64,000 bases of DNA from Candidatus Fermentithermobacillus carboniphilus. Its GTDB lineage: Bacteria > Bacillota > Sulfobacillia > Fermentithermobacillales > Fermentithermobacillaceae. Positions 43,793-51,686 of this stretch are shown here, piece by piece (positions within the stretch are counted from its first letter, which is position 1; every line of letters begins with the position of its first letter). Where the stretch lies: positions 1,520,494-1,584,493 of the forward strand of contig CP062796.1 in the NCBI GenBank assembly GCA_018208355.1, given 5' to 3'. The notes below the pieces were generated by a model. It had not been told where the DNA came from and did not search any database. It was given only the letters and a program-made list of their open reading frames with translations. The position numbers were made by a program, and so were the translations under genes.

Positions 43793-45637
43793 ATGGCATC
43801 TCAGTTGACTATGAATGTGACGGGCATCGACACTGAGACCATCATTCAGGAACTGATGAAGATCGAGAGACGCCCGTTAACTGCACTGGAAGCTCGCCAG
43901 CAGGCAATAGCCGACAAAAAGGCAGCCTGGGCGGCAATCAAGGACAAGCTCGATTCTCTTTCTTCAAAGATTACGGCTCTTCTGGAACGAACCCTTTTTG
44001 ACAAAAAGGCGGTATCGGTACAAGAGCCGTCAGTTGTCACGGTTCAGGCTTCTACTACAGCGATTCCGGGTTCTTACGACCTCAGCGTGACGTCTTTAGC
44101 GGTAGCTCAGGTGGTTCAATCCAAAGGTTTCCAATCGTCCGACCAAAGTCTCGGCTTTTCGGGGACGCTTATCCTCAACGGGAAATCCATCAGCGTGACT
44201 ACCACCGATAGCCTGACTGCAATCGCCCAGAAGATCAACGCCACGACAGGCGTTGGGGTCACCGCCTCTGTAATGCAGGTATCTTCTTCCGATTACAGGC
44301 TCATATTGACGTCTCAGTCTACGGGTACCGCCAACGAGATGACGTTTGGGGGAGACACGACACTGTTGAAGGATAGTCTCGGCATAATCGTGACTGTCAA
44401 CGGAGTGGACCAGCCCAACGAAATAAGAGCAGCACAGGATGCAGTTTTTTCGGTGAACGGGGTCCAGTTTATCCGTTCTTCCAACCAGGTATCTGACGTC
44501 ATTCCTGGCTTGACGCTTACTCTCTTGGAAGCGAGAGATCCAGTTACCGGTCAAGGTGGGAAAACCAGTTTCACCGTCAAGTACGATGACGATGCGGTGG
44601 TGTCTTGCGTCAAGTCTTTTGTAGACGAGTACAACAGCTTCCTTGATCTGGTGACCAAGTACAACTCGTGGGACCCTGAAGCTAAAAAGGGGGGTCTTCT
44701 GTTCGGGGACCCTCTCCTGTTAAGGCTGCTCAATGAAATCCGGCGGGTCATCTTCGGCGAGATCAAAGGCGCAGTACCCAACTATAATTTCGTCGGGAGC
44801 GTTGGACTGAGCACCGGAAGCGGCAGCACCTTTTCACGTGACGGTAAGATCACGCTTGATGAAGCCAAATTACGGGAAGCTCTCGGCAAGAACCGAGACG
44901 CCGTGGCGATCCTCTTCGGGGCTAAAGCGATGAATGTGGCCCTCTCGTCAAACGGTGCAACTGCCCAGGCTTCAAGTTATTATTCTGCGGAATTTGCTCC
45001 CGATGGAGCCATAAACGGAGTTTCAACCTCGGCTCTCTGGGGTTCTGCCGGGGGCGGGTGGCATGATGGGACCCAGGCTGACTTCACGAATGACTGGCTG
45101 CAGATCAATTTCGGAACTCTCAGGACTATAGACACGATAAATGTATACACGCTTGACTCTGCTACTTATCCCGCATCGGCCTACGGGATCCGGGACTTTT
45201 CCATTGAGTATTATGATGGGTCTTCTTGGAAGCAACTGGCATCGTATACCGGCAACACGCAAGGGATGGTTTCCGCTTCTTTTGAACCGGTGACCACCGA
45301 TAGCATCCGGATTGTGGTCACGAATTCCAACGACGGGCAGTTTTCCAGAATAACGGAAGTCGAGGCATTTAACAAGAGCGACGGCGTATTTAACATCCTC
45401 AGGGACACCATCCAGAAGTATACCGCTTACGACGGTTTTCTCGATCTCCGCCAGGCGCAGCTGGATTCACAAGACAAAAGTATCGCCACGCAAATCGAGA
45501 ACCTCCAGAGAAGGCTGGATATGCGTCTTGCCTCATTGAGGCGCCAGTTTACCGCCCTCGAGACCATGCTCATGAAGATGAACTCCCAGGGTTTATGGCT
45601 TGCCCAGCAGATCCAGGGATTCTCCACCAGCACGTGA
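43793..45637 (+). CDS. fliD: Flagellar cap protein FliD with an inserted discoidin-like (F5/8 type C) domain
   Basis: FliD caps the growing filament. The 614-residue protein has the FliD_N helix and strands (MNVTGIDTETIIQELMKIERRPL) and the FliD_C start (VKYDDDAVVSCVKSFVDEYNSFLDLV), then ITLDEAKLREALGKNRDAVAILFG. At about residue 381 it switches to a domain that runs to about 526 and reads like an F5/8 type C or CBM32 beta-sandwich: SSYYSAEFAPDGAINGV, WLQINFGTLRTIDTINVY, FSIEYYDGSSWKQLA and SIRIVVTNSNDGQFSRITEVEAF. The C-terminal coiled coil resumes at GVFNILRDTI. The reading frame is intact. The insertion would sit on the cap, where it could bind glycans or surfaces. ATG 43793 follows GAGGTGA. 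Confidence 0.93.
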   Translation: MASQLTMNVTGIDTETIIQELMKIERRPLTALEARQQAIADKKAAWAAIKDKLDSLSSKITALLERTLFDKKAVSVQEPSVVTVQASTTAIPGSYDLSVTSLAVAQVVQSKGFQSSDQSLGFSGTLILNGKSISVTTTDSLTAIAQKINATTGVGVTASVMQVSSSDYRLILTSQSTGTANEMTFGGDTTLLKDSLGIIVTVNGVDQPNEIRAAQDAVFSVNGVQFIRSSNQVSDVIPGLTLTLLEARDPVTGQGGKTSFTVKYDDDAVVSCVKSFVDEYNSFLDLVTKYNSWDPEAKKGGLLFGDPLLLRLLNEIRRVIFGEIKGAVPNYNFVGSVGLSTGSGSTFSRDGKITLDEAKLREALGKNRDAVAILFGAKAMNVALSSNGATAQASSYYSAEFAPDGAINGVSTSALWGSAGGGWHDGTQADFTNDWLQINFGTLRTIDTINVYTLDSATYPASAYGIRDFSIEYYDGSSWKQLASYTGNTQGMVSASFEPVTTDSIRIVVTNSNDGQFSRITEVEAFNKSDGVFNILRDTIQKYTAYDGFLDLRQAQLDSQDKSIATQIENLQRRLDMRLASLRRQFTALETMLMKMNSQGLWLAQQIQGFSTST

Positions 45638-45650
45638 AGAAGGAGATGAA

Positions 45651-46058
45651 TTGCCAGAAATGCTAAATCCAGGGTACAGCGCACAGGGGCGCGATAAGGT
45701 TCTTCAGGCATACCGTCAATCAAGGGTCGAAACCGCATCGCCGGGTGAGCTGGTGCTGATGCTATATAATGCGTGTCTCAGGAACATGAAAGAGGCCATA
45801 GCCTGCATCAGCCGGGAGGATGTACCTACAGCTAACAGTCATCTGTTGAAGGCCCAGGACATCGTAGACGAGCTCCGGGGGTCTTTAAACCATGAAACCG
45901 GGGAAATCGCCAGGAGGCTTGATTCGCTGTACGATTACGTGTACGACTGCCTCCTTAGGGCCAATCTGAGGAAGGACGCCCGGCTCGTGGAAGATGCGTT
46001 GAAGGTTATGACCCAGATCAGGGATGCCTGGCAAGAAGTCGTAGTGAGCCATGATTGA
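45651..46058 (+). CDS. fliS: Flagellin chaperone FliS
   Basis: The 135-residue helical protein binds the C-terminal helix of flagellin before export. YRQSRVETASPGELVLMLYNACLRNMKEA is the family signature. TTG 45651 was chosen because AAGGAG at 45640-45645 fits; ATG 45660 would give a three-residue shorter protein. The 3' end overlaps the next gene by eight bases. Confidence 0.94.
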   Translation: MPEMLNPGYSAQGRDKVLQAYRQSRVETASPGELVLMLYNACLRNMKEAIACISREDVPTANSHLLKAQDIVDELRGSLNHETGEIARRLDSLYDYVYDCLLRANLRKDARLVEDALKVMTQIRDAWQEVVVSHD

Positions 46059-46392
46059 AGACCTCAAGGAGATTCTCTCGATAACCGCAAAAGCAAAAGA
46101 CTTGGCTCGCCAAAAAGATTTTTCCGGACTTGCAGCTCTTTTGGAGAGGCGAGAGGAGCTTATGGCTCATGCCGGTGGCTCTGGATGCGGCGAGCTTTCT
46201 GAAACGCAAAAGCTGCTTATTCAGGAGTTGCTTCTCTGCATCAGGGAACTCGACCAAGAAATCACGGCTCTCATCAAGGACGAAATGGCTGAAAAGTTGC
46301 GTGAAATAACTGAGATTGCCACTCAATCCAAAGTGCTTTCGGCTTACGGTAAGAGCCTTGTGAAACTAAGGAAGTTCGATAGAGTCAAATAG
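46051..46392 (+). CDS. FliT-like flagellar chaperone
   Basis: The 113-residue protein is nearly all helix (two long charged amphipathic stretches) and contains a LLERREELMAHAG motif like that of FliT/YvyC-region chaperones, which guard FliD. Position immediately after fliS, overlapping it by eight bases, supports a FliT role. Sequence conservation in this group is weak, so the name is an inference from context and fold type. Confidence 0.7.
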   Translation: MIEDLKEILSITAKAKDLARQKDFSGLAALLERREELMAHAGGSGCGELSETQKLLIQELLLCIRELDQEITALIKDEMAEKLREITEIATQSKVLSAYGKSLVKLRKFDRVK

Positions 46393-46433
46393 CGCACCAT
46401 ATATTCGACAGGCTGACGACAGATGTAGAAATC

Positions 46434-46458
46434 AAAAAAGCCCCGGTATAACCGGGGC
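46434..46458 (-). terminator. Intrinsic terminator of the cold-shock gene
   Basis: On the minus strand GCCCCGG and CCGGGGC form a 7-bp stem with a five-base loop, followed by six T residues (46439 down to 46434). There is no T-run on the plus side, so it acts for the minus-strand gene. Confidence 0.85.
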
Positions 46459-46471
46459 ATGTTGGTTGCGC

Positions 46472-46675
46472 TCACGCGGAAATCTTGGTTACATTTGCTG
46501 CCTGAAGTCCTTTGGGACCCTCGACTATGTCAAACTCGACCAGATCTCCTTCGGTGAGAGTGCGGAACCCTTCGCTCTTGATCGCAGAATAATGGACAAA
46601 AACGTCTGGGCCGTCGTCTCGCTGGATAAAACCATAGCCTTTTTGAGCATTGAACCACTTTACTTTACCTTGCAT
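46472..46675 (-). CDS. Cold-shock protein
   Basis: The 67-residue CSD protein has both RNA-binding motifs, KGYGFI and VFVHYSAI, in a five-stranded beta barrel. Such proteins keep mRNA unstructured in the cold or during growth transitions. It has its own strong promoter and terminator, and is transcribed against the flagellar genes. The ribosome-binding site AGGAGG (46688-46693) is about 12 bases before the ATG, slightly far. Confidence 0.97.
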   Translation of the reverse strand: MQGKVKWFNAQKGYGFIQRDDGPDVFVHYSAIKSEGFRTLTEGDLVEFDIVEGPKGLQAANVTKISA

Positions 46676-46751
46676 TTCGGGACATTCCTCCTAATTTCCC
46701 GACGACGGGTCCCGGCCACGTCGTCTTTTGGAGCTTAATGCTCGTGTCCGG

Positions 46752-46780
46752 ACTATAGCATGCCCAGGAAAGAGAGTCAA
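46752..46780 (-). promoter_or_regulatory. Sigma-A promoter of the cold-shock gene
   Basis: On the minus strand TTGACT (46780-46775), exactly 17 bases, then TATAGT (46757-46752) with an extended TG just before it. The transcript would have a leader of about 70 bases, a length often seen for cold-shock mRNAs. Confidence 0.8.
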
Positions 46781-46801
46781 CAGACATTTCAGTCACTCTC
46801 T

Positions 46802-46875
46802 TGTGGATAATGTGGGTAACTCTGTTGATAACCAGTTAAAAGGGGCATTCGGGTTGGGGATATCGTTGTGGATTG
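46802..46875 (+). other. Cluster of DnaA-box-like sites
   Basis: TGTGGATAA (46802-46810) is the exact complement of the DnaA box TTATCCACA. TGTGGGTAA (46811-46819) and TGTTGATAA (46823-46831) each differ by one base, and TGTGGATTG (46867-46875) by two. All four point the same way in the gap between the cold-shock gene and hpf. Together with the cold-shock promoter and the hpf leader they account for most of the gene-free stretch 46676-47018. Confidence 0.65.
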
Positions 46876-46938
46876 TCGAGGGGTATCATTTCCGAGGATG
46901 AGTTTTGTTGTATCCTGTCGAATAAACATATTTAAGGG

Positions 46939-46979
46939 CCCTCGCGGGTACCCTGGAAGGGTTTGGCCAAGCGAGAGGG
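46939..46979 (+). other. Structured leader upstream of hpf
   Basis: An outer stem of seven pairs (46939-46945 with 46971-46978, one bulged A) encloses an inner stem ACCCT/AGGGT (46950-46954 with 46958-46962, loop GGA). There is no T-run. It may be a regulatory leader of hpf or an mRNA stabiliser. Confidence 0.4.
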
Positions 46980-47018
46980 AATAATATAGCCTAAACGGTT
47001 TGGTGGGAGGTATACTCC

Positions 47019-47537
47019 ATGGAGATCAACGTTAGAGGCAAGAACATCGACGTGAACCCCGCCCTCCGGCAGTACGCGGAGAAGAGACTCTCAAAAATAG
47101 ACAAGTATATCAAACTAGAGAACCTAAACTGTCAGGTTACTTTTTCGATCGAGCGGGGCAAATACGTGGTGGAGGTCACAATACCTCTCAATGGTCTTCT
47201 GTTAAGGGCGGAAGAATCGGCGCAGGACGCCTTCTCGTCGGTAGACCTTGTGCTGGAAAAGCTCGAGCGGCAAATAGAAAAGTACAAGACACGGCTCTTG
47301 AAAAGAGACAATAAGACGGAAGTCAAGTTGAACGAGCCTAAAGACGAACCTGAAGTAGGCAGGATCGTGAAGGTGAAACGCTTTGCCATAAAGCCCATGC
47401 TCCCGGAAGAAGCTGCAATGCAGATGGAACTTTTGGGCCACGATTTCTTCGTTTTTGCCAATGGCGAGACGGGCAGCGTCAATGTCATTTACCGCAGGAA
47501 GGACGGGAACTACGGTCTCATCGAACCCGAAGACTAA
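47019..47537 (+). CDS. hpf: Long-form ribosome hibernation promoting factor
   Basis: The 172-residue protein is the long HPF that joins two ribosomes into inactive 100S dimers in stationary phase. The N-terminal domain (about 1-95) starts MEINVRGKNIDVNPALRQYAEKRL. The C-terminal dimerisation domain contains VKRFAIKPMLPEEAAMQMELLGHDFFVF and GSVNVIYRRKDGNYGLIEP. ATG 47019 follows GGGAGGT. The gene usually lies upstream of secA and prfB in Bacillota; here four genes separate them. Confidence 0.97.
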   Translation: MEINVRGKNIDVNPALRQYAEKRLSKIDKYIKLENLNCQVTFSIERGKYVVEVTIPLNGLLLRAEESAQDAFSSVDLVLEKLERQIEKYKTRLLKRDNKTEVKLNEPKDEPEVGRIVKVKRFAIKPMLPEEAAMQMELLGHDFFVFANGETGSVNVIYRRKDGNYGLIEPED

Positions 47538-47583
47538 TCTTCTGAAAAGAGCGGGCTGCTTCGCTTGAAAAGAGGGATGGGGC

Positions 47584-48735
47584 TTGGAACAGCCTAAAGT
47601 TACGGCAGTTGTCTTCGAAGGGGGACAAGCCAGGACGCCGCTGGATGAGATCATTGCAGCTATCAGAAAGGAAGTCGTGCTTGACACCATCGAAAAGCTC
47701 CTTGGAGTGCCGGAGATAGATAGGGTGCTGCTTGCCACCAACATCGAAGATCTGGCCAAAAGCGCCAGCCGAATGGGTGCTGTGGTGGATTTCGAATCTT
47801 CGGGTGGGAGGTTTCACTTCGGAAGGCGTCTAAGGGAGATAATAGTCCGCTATGGTATAGAAAATGTGATATACATGGGGGGCGCAGCCGCCCCCCTACT
47901 GACAGAAGCGGAGTTTTCCCAGATCGCCACGACACTAAAGAGAGAGAGAAATCTTGCTATTATGAACAACGTTCAGAGCGCCGATCTTGTGGCTTTTGCT
48001 CCGGCTCGCGCCATCGATGAGATAGAACTCCCCGATAAAGACAATCCCCTCGGAAACCTGCTGAAAGACATAGGCATGAGGAAAGTCCTGATTCCCAATT
48101 CGGGGCGCGCAAACTTCGACCTGGATACGCCGACTGATATCTTGATCCTGGGGTTTCACCCTTTGTGCGGAAGACGGGCCAAATTGGCAATAGACGGCCT
48201 TGACTGGCCAAGGGACAAGATCCGGTTGGCTCTTGAAGTGTTAAGGGATACTTCTCGGGAAATCGCGGTCATTGGCAGGGTGGGTCCGCCGGTAATCCAG
48301 TACATCAATTCCAACATGGTTCACAGGGTCCGGGTTTTTTCCGAAGAAAGAGGTATGAAAGCACTTGGCCGCGAAGAACGAGGCGAAGTGATTTCTCTAT
48401 TGGGATTCATGGTTGAGGAATTAGGTGTTCGCAGGTTCTTCGATTACCTTTCCAGAATATGCGATGTGGCATTTATAGATACAAGGGTTTTGTTCGCACA
48501 CATGAAAAAGCATCTGTCTGACTGGGACCGCTTCCAGTCGGATCTGGGAAGGTACGACCTCATAGAAGATGAATGGGTCAGAGAGTTCACGAAATGCGCC
48601 GTGGAGGCGCCTATTCCGGTGGTGCTGGGTGGGCATAGCCTTGTGGCCGGTGGACTTTGGATTCTCGCTGAGATGGTTACGAAGGAGAGAGAAGACTCAG
48701 GCTACCGGCACAACACGTTTATCCTTTCGAGATGA
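47584..48735 (+). CDS. Unrecognised protein with a nucleotidyltransferase-like (GT-A) N-terminal half
   Basis: I do not recognise the full 383-residue protein. Its first 200 residues read like a MobA/CofC-type fold: VTAVVFEGG at the start (a degenerate form of the LAGG nucleotide-binding loop), IDRVLLATN, VIYMGGAAAPLLT, NNVQSADLVAF, and FDLDTPTDILIL, which resembles the DIDTPEDL segment of these transferases. The second half contains a VIGRVGPPVIQY stretch and a terminal GGHSLVAGGLWILAEM segment. The glycine-rich loop lacks the usual arginine/lysine-rich catalytic part, so activity is uncertain. TTG 47584 follows GAGGGATGGGG. A second unrecognised gene follows closely, and the two may form a unit with hpf. 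Confidence 0.65.
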   Translation: MEQPKVTAVVFEGGQARTPLDEIIAAIRKEVVLDTIEKLLGVPEIDRVLLATNIEDLAKSASRMGAVVDFESSGGRFHFGRRLREIIVRYGIENVIYMGGAAAPLLTEAEFSQIATTLKRERNLAIMNNVQSADLVAFAPARAIDEIELPDKDNPLGNLLKDIGMRKVLIPNSGRANFDLDTPTDILILGFHPLCGRRAKLAIDGLDWPRDKIRLALEVLRDTSREIAVIGRVGPPVIQYINSNMVHRVRVFSEERGMKALGREERGEVISLLGFMVEELGVRRFFDYLSRICDVAFIDTRVLFAHMKKHLSDWDRFQSDLGRYDLIEDEWVREFTKCAVEAPIPVVLGGHSLVAGGLWILAEMVTKEREDSGYRHNTFILSR

Positions 48736-48801
48736 CGTCGAAAGGTGGGCAACGTCGAGCGCGTCAAGAAATACCGCTCAGCTAAGAAGGTGAGAGATGG
48801 A

Positions 48802-49452
48802 ATGTCGGTGGATAAACTCTGTTACAGCGCCAAGGATTACGAAGATACCATCAAAAAGATAAAAGACGTCCTTGCCGCGCGAGTTGTCCTTCTGGATAAC
48901 GGGGAAATCGACGAAATCCACGTTCTCGCGGGTCCGGGACGACTGCCCAAGCACATAGTGCGTGACGTTGAATCGGCCATCATGGCTGCTTTCGGTGTTC
49001 AGATAGATCGCAGGAAAATCTCCATCGCTCAAGTAAACGCCGATGAAAGCCCGGAGGACCGTAGGAGGGTCAGGCTCGCCAAGGTCGCCATCGTTGCCGG
49101 GGCCGATTTGGCTGAGGTCGAAGTACACCTCTCACTTGGCGATGCCAAGGTTGTCGGGACCGCATCCGGTGTACCGACCCCGACCGGCTGGCTAAGGCTG
49201 GCTGCGGATGCCACAGTCATGGCTCTGTCCCAGCTTCTTTCTCCAAGATATGCTCTTTCGGTCAATCATGTGGCCGTTACCGATTCCAAACGTGTTAGAA
49301 TAGCGATTGTATCTGTGTCGTTGGTAGGGGAGTCAAGCGAGCAGATTCTGAGCGGCTCTTGCCCCGTTTCTTACGACGAGAGGGAAGCTGTGGTGAAGGC
49401 GACTCTCGACGCGGTTAACAGAAGATTCTCGTTTCTCCTAAACCATAGTTGA
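48802..49452 (+). CDS. Conserved hypothetical protein
   Basis: The 216-residue protein has no motif that gives a function. Its N-terminal half (IDEIHVLAGPGRLPKHIVRDVESAIMAAFG, then RRKISIAQV) and C-terminal half (VEVHLSLGDAKVVGTASGV, SCPVSYDEREAVVKATLDAVNR) read as compact alpha/beta domains typical of a conserved cytosolic protein. ATG 48802 was chosen because AGGTGA at 48788-48793 fits it; GTG 48745 is open but lacks a site. It follows the nucleotidyltransferase-like gene by about 66 bases. Confidence 0.7.
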   Translation: MSVDKLCYSAKDYEDTIKKIKDVLAARVVLLDNGEIDEIHVLAGPGRLPKHIVRDVESAIMAAFGVQIDRRKISIAQVNADESPEDRRRVRLAKVAIVAGADLAEVEVHLSLGDAKVVGTASGVPTPTGWLRLAADATVMALSQLLSPRYALSVNHVAVTDSKRVRIAIVSVSLVGESSEQILSGSCPVSYDEREAVVKATLDAVNRRFSFLLNHS

Positions 49453-49598
49453 TATGCCCTGCTGAGCGAGAAGAGGAGAGTGACGGAGAGACGTAGAATG
49501 TAACCTTATGAGCCGGCGGTATACAAATAGTTCCAGCGGAGCGTAACCGATCTGAACTAGCGGCTCGGATAAGCTTAGGTGTCCTGGGGGTTCTGTTG

Positions 49599-49676
49599 GT
49601 GAATAAGGTTCTTAAGGTCGTCCTTGCTATCCTTGCGCTCCTTCTGGCAGGAGCTGCAACCTTTCAGCTAGGCTAA
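49599..49676 (+). CDS. Putative 25-residue membrane peptide
   Basis: A short frame encodes a basic start (MNKVLK) followed by one hydrophobic helix (VVLAILALLLAGAATF) and a stop. TTG 49596 or GTG 49599 follow GGGGG at 49586-49590 with suitable spacing. It is in the gap upstream of the HD-GYP gene, in the same direction. Single-helix peptides of this kind can modulate membrane sensors. The pattern is convincing, but such a short frame can arise by chance. Confidence 0.45.
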   Translation: MNKVLKVVLAILALLLAGAATFQLG

Positions 49677-49717
49677 CTTATTCCTCTCCGCCGGCTCCCT
49701 CAAATGAGGTGCAGACC

Positions 49718-50968
49718 GTGACGCGAAAGTCGAAACTTACGGACCTATACATATGGGCTGTTGCCCTTACAGGACTATTGGTTCTGTTTACCAACATACC
49801 GGACTTCCAGAACCCGAGAAAAACCCTTGATATGGTAGTTTTGGCTTTTCTGGTGGCCCTCGGCGAGATGGCCTCGGTGCCTTTCGTGAGAGGAAGAGGG
49901 ACCGTGTCTGTCTCGACCCCGGTGATTTATACTGCCGGCGTTCTTTACGGGCCAGCCGCAGGCATATGGATATCCTCCTTGGCGACTCTGCGGAAAAAGG
50001 ATCTCCAGCTGAAAGTGCCTCTGCCTATCGTGCTATTCAACCGCGGAATGTTGGCCATCTGCATGGAGCTCTTTGCTATGACTTACAGGCTTATGGGCGG
50101 GCAGTTCGGGGGCCTGTCGTTTCCGGAAGGAGTCGTACCCTTTTTAGTGGCGGCATCTGTGTATACTCTGGCCAACGCAGTTCTAACGTCCGTCGCTGTT
50201 TCCCTTCAGTTGCAGATCTCACTGGCAAGCGTTTGGAAATCCAACGTCATTTGGCTCTTACCCAACCTTTTTGCGTTATTCCCTCTTGGTGCCCTCATGG
50301 TCCTGGTGGCCCAGCAGGCAGGTCCTCTTGTGCTGCTCCTTTTCTACATGCCGTTGCTCGTGACCAAGTACTCCCTGGAGAAGTACATAGAACTCAGGGA
50401 CGTCTACAACGAGATGGCTGCTGCGTTGAGTACCGCTATTGACGCAAGAGATTCCTATACCCACGGTCATTCGGAACGTGTTGCCGAGTACGCTGCGCTT
50501 CTGGCTAAGGAACTCAAGTTGCCTGACGAACAAGTAGAGATGATCAGGTACGTGGCGCTCCTGCATGATGTCGGAAAAGTCGGCATCAGGGACAGCATCC
50601 TGAAGAAACAGGGGTCTTTTACTTATGACGAGTATGAAGAAATGAAAAAGCACGCTGAAATCGGCGCCGATATTCTGAAAGTCATGAAGTCTTTGGCCAA
50701 GGGACAAGATTGGGTCAGATATCATCACGAGCGCTGGGATGGCACCGGTTTTCCCAAAAAGCTGCGCGGAGAAGAAATCCCGCTGGGAGCCAGGATTATC
50801 GCGTGTGCCGATTCATTCGATGCCATGACTACCGATAGGCCTTACAAGGAGAAGATGTCCTTCGAGGAGGCGAAAAAGGAACTTCTACGCTGTAGCGGTA
50901 GCCAGTTTGACCCAAAAGTAGTTGAGGCCATGATAAGAGTTATCGATAAGCACATTTTGAGGAAGTGA
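49718..50968 (+). CDS. Membrane HD-GYP domain phosphodiesterase
   Basis: The protein has 416 residues: about six or seven membrane helices (10-230), then an HD-GYP domain with RDSYTHGHSERVAEYAA, the metal-binding HDVGK (H283, D284), HAEIGADIL, and HHERWDGTGFP from H336. The GYP tripeptide reads GFP, a common variant. It probably degrades cyclic di-GMP and opposes the GGDEF protein at 36.8 kb. GTG 49718 was chosen because GAGGTG at 49706-49711 fits it; GTG 49709 overlaps that site. Confidence 0.93.
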   Translation: MTRKSKLTDLYIWAVALTGLLVLFTNIPDFQNPRKTLDMVVLAFLVALGEMASVPFVRGRGTVSVSTPVIYTAGVLYGPAAGIWISSLATLRKKDLQLKVPLPIVLFNRGMLAICMELFAMTYRLMGGQFGGLSFPEGVVPFLVAASVYTLANAVLTSVAVSLQLQISLASVWKSNVIWLLPNLFALFPLGALMVLVAQQAGPLVLLLFYMPLLVTKYSLEKYIELRDVYNEMAAALSTAIDARDSYTHGHSERVAEYAALLAKELKLPDEQVEMIRYVALLHDVGKVGIRDSILKKQGSFTYDEYEEMKKHAEIGADILKVMKSLAKGQDWVRYHHERWDGTGFPKKLRGEEIPLGARIIACADSFDAMTTDRPYKEKMSFEEAKKELLRCSGSQFDPKVVEAMIRVIDKHILRK

Positions 50969-50972
50969 TCGG

Positions 50973-51542
50973 TTGTTCAGAACGGTGGTCCTTTTTTCGC
51001 TGGCGATAGGCCTTTTGCTCGGTGGAAAACTTAGCCGGCTCGGTGAAGTCCGGGTTAAGAGGCTGCCTTGGATACTGGCTTCATTCGTATTAAAGTTCGT
51101 GGCGGTGTTCCTGGCGGGCCGGGTATCACCGGAGCCGGTGCTCTGCACAGCCTTGAGCGTTGTGACTTACGGTTTGTTGTTGTATGGCCTCTACCCCAAT
51201 TTGAACCTCACCGGTTTCCCTCTTGTTTTTGCGGGCATTGTCCTGAATTTCCTGGTTATTGTCGCAAATCAAGGACGGATGCCGGTTGATGTCAGCATTT
51301 TGGATCCTGTGACATCCGCCGGACAAATCCAGGCACTTCCTCTCAGCCTCATCCATCAGGTCATGCCGCAGGACGTGCGTCTGGGGTTCCTGGCCGACAT
51401 ATTCAAGTGGAGGTTCTTTTCAAAAGTTCCAACTACGTTCAGCGTAGGTGACGTGCTTATGGCGGTTGGGATTTCATGGTTCATTCTCCACGGCATGCTC
51501 CGCGGTTTTTCCTGTGCTCCTGAAGATGCTAGAATAAACTAA
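50973..51542 (+). CDS. DUF5317 family membrane protein
   Basis: The 189-residue protein has about five membrane helices and the GRMPVDVSIL segment typical of DUF5317, which has no known function. It starts (TTG 50973) four bases after the HD-GYP stop, so the two are probably co-transcribed. Conserved polar residues in ANQGRMPV may face a ligand or partner. A stem-loop follows its stop codon. Confidence 0.8.
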   Translation: MFRTVVLFSLAIGLLLGGKLSRLGEVRVKRLPWILASFVLKFVAVFLAGRVSPEPVLCTALSVVTYGLLLYGLYPNLNLTGFPLVFAGIVLNFLVIVANQGRMPVDVSILDPVTSAGQIQALPLSLIHQVMPQDVRLGFLADIFKWRFFSKVPTTFSVGDVLMAVGISWFILHGMLRGFSCAPEDARIN

Positions 51543-51553
51543 ACAGACGAGAC

Positions 51554-51573
51554 CGCCGGGGTGTCTTCCGGCG
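51554..51573 (+). terminator. Stem-loop after the DUF5317 gene
   Basis: CGCCGG (51554-51559) and CCGGCG (51568-51573) form a GC-rich stem with an eight-base loop, 11 bases after the stop. No T-run follows directly, so termination is uncertain. Confidence 0.4.
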
Positions 51574-51686
51574 CATGATTATGGTTTGTCCAATCTTTTT
51601 GTATTTTTGAAGGCACTTGTCGTTTGCCGTTGTTCTGCCTGTACGAGCAGGGAAAAGATTAATCTTTGGCCGAGAAGGGGATACTG

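Noticed and set aside
46802..46875. Chromosome replication origin
   Set aside because: DnaA-like boxes are present, but there is no AT-rich unwinding element and no dnaA, dnaN, recF or gyr gene nearby; kept as a finding, not called an origin.
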